Made by a program: the position numbers and the translations under genes | In this document: positions 60,420-64,000 of the stretch, piece after piece | Position numbering within the stretch: position 1 is the stretch's first letter | Layout: each line of letters begins with the position of its first letter | The notes under the pieces: model-generated | What the model was told of the DNA's origin: nothing | Seen by the model: only the letters and a program-made list of their open reading frames with translations | Database searches by the model: none | Assembly: GCA_038093515.1 (NCBI GenBank) | Contig: JBBPSI010000108.1 | Coordinates: forward strand, 24,340 to 88,339 | Source of the DNA: Butyriboletus loyo | Taxonomy: Eukaryota; Basidiomycota; Agaricomycetes; Boletales; Boletaceae | DNA: 64,000 nt | Reading direction: 5' to 3'

Positions 60420-61107
60420 TGAACTTTCAATATTAGTGCACTGGCATGGCACATGACTTTTGTTGCTCATAGTAGTACTTCCACACCGGCCCATGAGCTA
60501 CTTGAGCAATCTTTAAGGTATGTGAATAATTCTTCAATGAAAATTTAATGTGACCCTGGACATTGTTGATAGGGAGACAGGACTATATATTGGGACATGT
60601 GTATATAGGTAACTCCAGATGCTGATGCGATGACTAATCTGTAAACTTCAGGTAACAACGGAATGTCTTGTTCATGCATTTTTTATCAGTCGCATCTACC
60701 TCTGTGAGTAGCATAACATGTTCATTCCAACATATAGGAATTAATAGGTTCTCTAGTGGAAAGGAATATAGGCACGATCACCGCGGGCAAGAAGGATGAC
60801 ATAAATTACTTGCTCGTCCCTGCACTGTTGCGTCCCCACTGGTCGAAGTAAGCATGATCCTGTCATCTATATCGTTGGTGGGTTTGACCCATGGACGTGT
60901 CGCAGAGTCCTTCTGGACGATACCGATATGACAAGGAGCAAAGGTGGAGACGGATATGAGAGATTCGGCATTGATCCGAAACAGATTACGGTCGTGATCG
61001 TTCGGCCGGATGGATATATAGGGACAATCGTTCCCTCGACCGCCCTTGCGGACCTGGAGAACTATTTTGGTCTGTTCTTAATCCCTCGAGGTCTCGATTC
61101 CTATTAG
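60420..61107 (+). pseudogene. C-terminal remnant of a phenol-hydroxylase-like FAD monooxygenase
   Basis: Exon-like pieces in order: LAWHMTFVAHSSTSTPAHELLEQSL (shown as LAWHMTFVAHSST), then LVERNIGTITAGKKDD and LLVPALLRPHWSK, then after an intron at about 60848-60910 VLLDDTDMTRSKGGDGYERF, GIDPKQITVVIVRPDGYIG and a stop at 61107. This is the end of the FAD domain plus the thioredoxin-like C-terminal domain of aromatic-ring hydroxylases. No GxGxxG FAD-binding start or catalytic core lies upstream, so at least 350 residues are missing. Calling it a relic is firm; the exact subfamily is not. Confidence 0.55.
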
Positions 61108-61195
61108 TGGGACGACAAGTTTCACACTGAGACGGTCGTATCGCAAGGGTATCCTGTACAATTATTGTAAACATACAATACATATCCAGCGTCCA

Positions 61196-62899
61196 TCAGC
61201 CTCGCCATCCGGGTAATGACGCCGCCTCCGCACTCCCAATAGGTACCCTCCTTGCACCACCTCTTCCGACTGGTAATTTTGTTGGCATCTTCGTTGTGGA
61301 TTTAGCCTGTACTTCAGGTTTGCTCGTGGTGGAGGTACCAGGTGCTCTAGTCGGGGGGACACCCAGCACAGGCGGTGAACCTCTACGAGATGGCTTATCC
61401 CGGTTCTCCTTCTCTCCAGCACCGATCGTCTTGGATTTACCCGTGGCAGCAGGCACAGCAGGTTCCTCCTTGACCTTCCTCCTCTCTTTCGACGTCCGCT
61501 TCTTCGTATCTGCCTTTTCAACCCTTTTCATCGGCGCAACGTTCCGTTCCGTCTTCTCTCTGAGTGGACTGTCATCGTCGTCCCTCGCTCCCGCTACCTC
61601 CATCGCAACGGGTGTAGGGCATCCCCTTGGCGTGGTATCATCGCCATCTGACTTGGGCAGCGGTTCGGATTCTGGGCTCTCGGGGGAGTCAGCGAGCATG
61701 AGGATGCGGCTGAGTGGACTGGGCTTCATGGGTGAATAGGCGTGCATCATATGAGGTGCCGAAGGTTTTGCCATGGGAAATGGATGTCTGAAAGGGGGTG
61801 GGGTTCGAGGTACAGCTTGGGCTGGAGCAAGTTTTTGCATGGGGGTGGGGGCGGGCTCGATGATCGTCGGTACGGAATTTGGGACAGAAGGTCGCGGGAG
61901 AGAGGAGGACGAAGATGAGCCCTCAGTGGGGTTTGGTTCGCTGTCAGGAATGTGACTATTCAAGAGTGCGAGCAACGGGTCGGGTGGTGGCAACGATGTC
62001 CTGGGCGACGGGGGTGGGAGAACGAAAGACGTTGGAAGGATGGATTTCGTCAAGGTGGATGATTTATTATTATTCGTGTGTTGTTCTGATGCAGAGACTA
62101 CGATGGGGATCACCTCTGTCTCGTATGCAGGTTCAACATTGGTGGGGGGCGGAATGGAGAAGATAGAAGAACGACGGGAGATACGCGTTTTACGACTGTT
62201 ACCCGATTTGCCTACAACCTTCTGCTTGCGAGGGGACTTGCGAGGTGAGATCTTTACGTCAGGAAGGTGAGCAGCCAAACCGGGGGGTAGTGCTTCCGGA
62301 GCAGGGGCGGGAGGGCGCTCGGAAAGCAATTGTTGGACCTGCCATGATCGCCTGTCTTCCAAAAACTTGATCCTTTCACTCTGAACACGAAAATGAGAGA
62401 CAAGGTTAGCGAAAGGAAATCATCGAGCTTTACCTCGAAGGTAGATTTCTCTTTGCCGAGCTTCACGGCTGCATGGGTGAACTTCTCCCGTTCATCTTCA
62501 AGCTCTTTCCTGATGCGATCAAGCCGGTCACATTCAGCATCGCGTTCGGAAGCGATCATGAAGTCGTCCATAGTGGCTCTCTGCATCCCTTGGGCTGCCA
62601 ATTGATTAAGAAGTTCACCTGTTTCGGTTGCGTGTGTCTCGTGTAGTTTCTTGGCTTCATCTGAATAAGGGGGATTAAGAGGGATACTATCAGCTGAAAA
62701 CACAGTGACGGATAATGTCCGACACACCAATCTCGGTCTGAAGCTTCTTGATGACAGCCTGGAGGCGTTCTTCTTGACAACTTGGTGTAGCACAGGACGC
62801 GTGAGCCTGAACATGGTGGATGTTTGCGGAGAGACCAGGAGTGGCTGTAACGAGAACAAAAACTTGTAAACTCTCCGTACTCCCTCCTCCGCCCGCCAT
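61196..62899 (-). CDS. ADIP/SSX2IP-domain coiled-coil protein
   Basis: Exons 62899..62864, 62806..62728, 62660..62434 and 62380..61196 give 508 aa. The first third is coiled coil: QEERLQAVIKKLQTEI, DEAKKLHETHATETGELLNQ, ERDAECDRLDRIRKELEDE, EKFTHAAVKLGKEKSTFE and ERIKFLEDRRSWQVQQLL. The last blocks match the afadin/alpha-actinin-binding (ADIP, SSX2IP, fission yeast Msd1-like) domain linked to spindle-pole microtubule anchoring. The rest is disordered, Pro/Ser-rich and basic, with KISPRKSPRKQK and GRGGARRVP near the end. Its ATG overlaps that of the divergent bL32m gene. Confidence 0.75.
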
Positions 62900-63364
62900 G
62901 GCAGCTCTTGCACTCCATCAGACGCGCTCGTTTTTCTCTACGTTTGCTCTGCCATGGCTGATGCGTCCCACGTCTGCACCGACGTTTTTTGCGTCGCAGC
63001 CCCCATTCAATCTGGTGCTGCCTATGCTGCAGCCCCTCCTTGATCTCCTTCCCTCAATAGTCCTCGCCGTACCCAAAAGCAAAATCTCCCATTCCCGAAA
63101 ATCGATGCGCAGTGCCAACAAGGGGCTCAAGGACAAGCAGAGTAGTCACACTCCGTTCCGACTGCTACTTGTTTCTGACCGCTTTTCCTCACAGATATTG
63201 TCAACTGCCCAGCTTGTGGAGGAGCCAAGCTTGCTCATCATGCCTGCAGAAGCTGCTACGATACTATCATTGCAAAGTCCAGGCAGCAGTCTAAGAACCC
63301 CTCTAGCGGTATACAGAGCACTTTGTTCAAGACCATCAAGGCTGTAGAAAGGTCTTCATCATAG
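62898..63364 (+). CDS. MRPL32: Mitochondrial large-subunit ribosomal protein bL32m
   Basis: Exons 62898..63141 and 63195..63364 give 137 aa. The first 70 residues are a presequence rich in hydrophobic residues, Ser and Arg, known in yeast to be processed by the m-AAA protease. The mature domain is AVPKSKISHSRKSMRSANKG, then NIVNCPACGGAKLAHHACRS with two CxxC pairs (CPAC and CRSC) for zinc. The start is the first in-frame ATG; M22 (in LPWLMRPTS) is an alternative and would remove the overlap with the divergent gene. Confidence 0.92.
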
Positions 63365-63719
63365 GGATGTTCATGTAGGTCTCTCAGGATAAACCAATCC
63401 GGGAACCTCGTTAAGCTTGGTATTCTAGTCTTGGGGGATTGTCCGCTGTGAACCACAACTGATTAGCTCGGAGGGTAACCCATACGTGACCTTGACTCGC
63501 TGGACAGTTAGTTAGACAACCTTGACCAGAGGTATGCTAAAGGACTACAATATTGCAACGAGTAGAAATGTGGTTGTGTCGGTGGAGTACCTCTTGTGAG
63601 ACGTGTGGCATGAACATATCACTGGTCTCCGCGTAGACGGTCATCATGAGAATGTTGAATTGAAACACTGACCCTTTGAGCAAGGGGCCGGATCATACCA
63701 CTCTTTTCCAGAGTCCTCC
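63365..63719. other. Intergenic region
   Basis: About 355 bp between bL32m and the thiolase start. Nothing specific was recognised. Confidence 0.5.
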
Positions 63720-64000
63720 ATGTTCGTATCTACACTTCGCTCCAAGCTCTCTGTTCCCGCAATGCGAGCCATATCCACGCACACCACACAAGGTCTTGCT
63801 GCTATCCTGGAGAGACGTCCGGACGATGTGGTCATCACATTTGCAAAGCGTACTGCGATGGGCAGGAACCGAAAGGGCCAGTTCAAAGACTCTCCGGTCG
63901 ATGAGATGATGCAAGCATTGTACAAGGTACACTCGATGGCCGGTGCAAACGACAGGATACTCATAGCTTCCTGTAGGCAACTATCCAAGAGACAGGGCTC
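63720..64000 (+). CDS. 3-ketoacyl-CoA thiolase, 5' end only
   Basis: The last step of beta-oxidation, cleaving 3-ketoacyl-CoA with CoA. One exon, 63720 to about 63926, ends in MMQALYK before a gtacac donor, and the gene then leaves the window. The thiolase start is clear: ILERRPDDVVITFAKRTAMG followed by KGQFKDSPVDEMM. The N-terminal leader (MFVSTLRSKLSVPAMRAIST) looks more like a mitochondrial presequence than a PTS2, but this is tentative. The catalytic Cys and His lie beyond the edge. Confidence 0.85.
   Translation, partial: MFVSTLRSKLSVPAMRAISTHTTQGLAAILERRPDDVVITFAKRTAMGRNRKGQFKDSPVDEMMQALYKVHSMAGANDRILIASCRQLSKRQG

Overview
The window is nuclear DNA from a filamentous fungus, most likely an Agaricomycete (mushroom-forming basidiomycete). 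Evidence: almost every gene is cut by many short introns (about 45-70 nt, GT-AG with occasional GC-AG), intergenic gaps are small, and the proteins match fungal families (metacaspase, Bud13/Cwc2, Atm1, a fungal P450, small secreted protein, DUF2415 WD40 protein, AIG2-like cyclotransferase). Genes sit on both strands with no operon logic. All exon models below were spliced by eye from reading frames and splice sites, and phases were checked arithmetically where exon coordinates are given.

Layout. 1-5.3 kb: 3' end of an OPT/YSL oligopeptide transporter, a SARAF-like ER calcium-entry regulator and an MFS transporter. 6.2-14 kb: cytosolic methionyl-tRNA synthetase, a small secreted protein, a degenerate hAT transposon, an unrecognised basic protein and the RES-complex splicing factor Bud13. 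14.4-19 kb: an alpha-crystallin (Hsp20-type) protein, a SnoaL-like protein and a sugar-transporter relic missing its middle. 19.8-26.6 kb: type I metacaspase, a Ppn2-like metallophosphatase, an AIG2-like protein and a class V aminotransferase.

26.7-32.8 kb is an accessory block: a truncated copy of the aminotransferase, an array of about 667-bp tandem units, T-rich tails, an orphan gene, a strong hairpin and a MITE-like element. 32.8-43.9 kb returns to conserved genes: Ctu2/Ncs2 (tRNA thiolation), uridine kinase-UPRT, a divergent Ca2+/H+ exchanger, cytochrome c oxidase subunit Vb (yeast Cox4) and a P450. 44.8-47.5 kb: a small membrane protein whose last exon is tandemly duplicated, and a C2H2 factor. 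48.5-64 kb: Cwc2, a DUF2415 WD40 protein, Atm1, a leucine-rich-repeat protein, a Tma46/ZC3H15 homologue, a monooxygenase fragment, an ADIP/SSX2IP-like protein head-to-head with mitochondrial ribosomal protein bL32m (their predicted ATGs overlap), and the 5' end of a 3-ketoacyl-CoA thiolase.

Functional links are loose. Bud13 and Cwc2 act in splicing. Metacaspase, SARAF and the exchanger touch calcium signalling. Atm1 exports sulfur species used for cytosolic Fe-S proteins. I see no secondary-metabolite cluster, CRISPR, rRNA or recognisable tRNA. The most distinctive material is the 27-33 kb repeat block, the overlapping start codons at 62.9 kb, the duplicated exon at 45.5 kb, the transporter relic at 18 kb and the exchanger with altered signature motifs.
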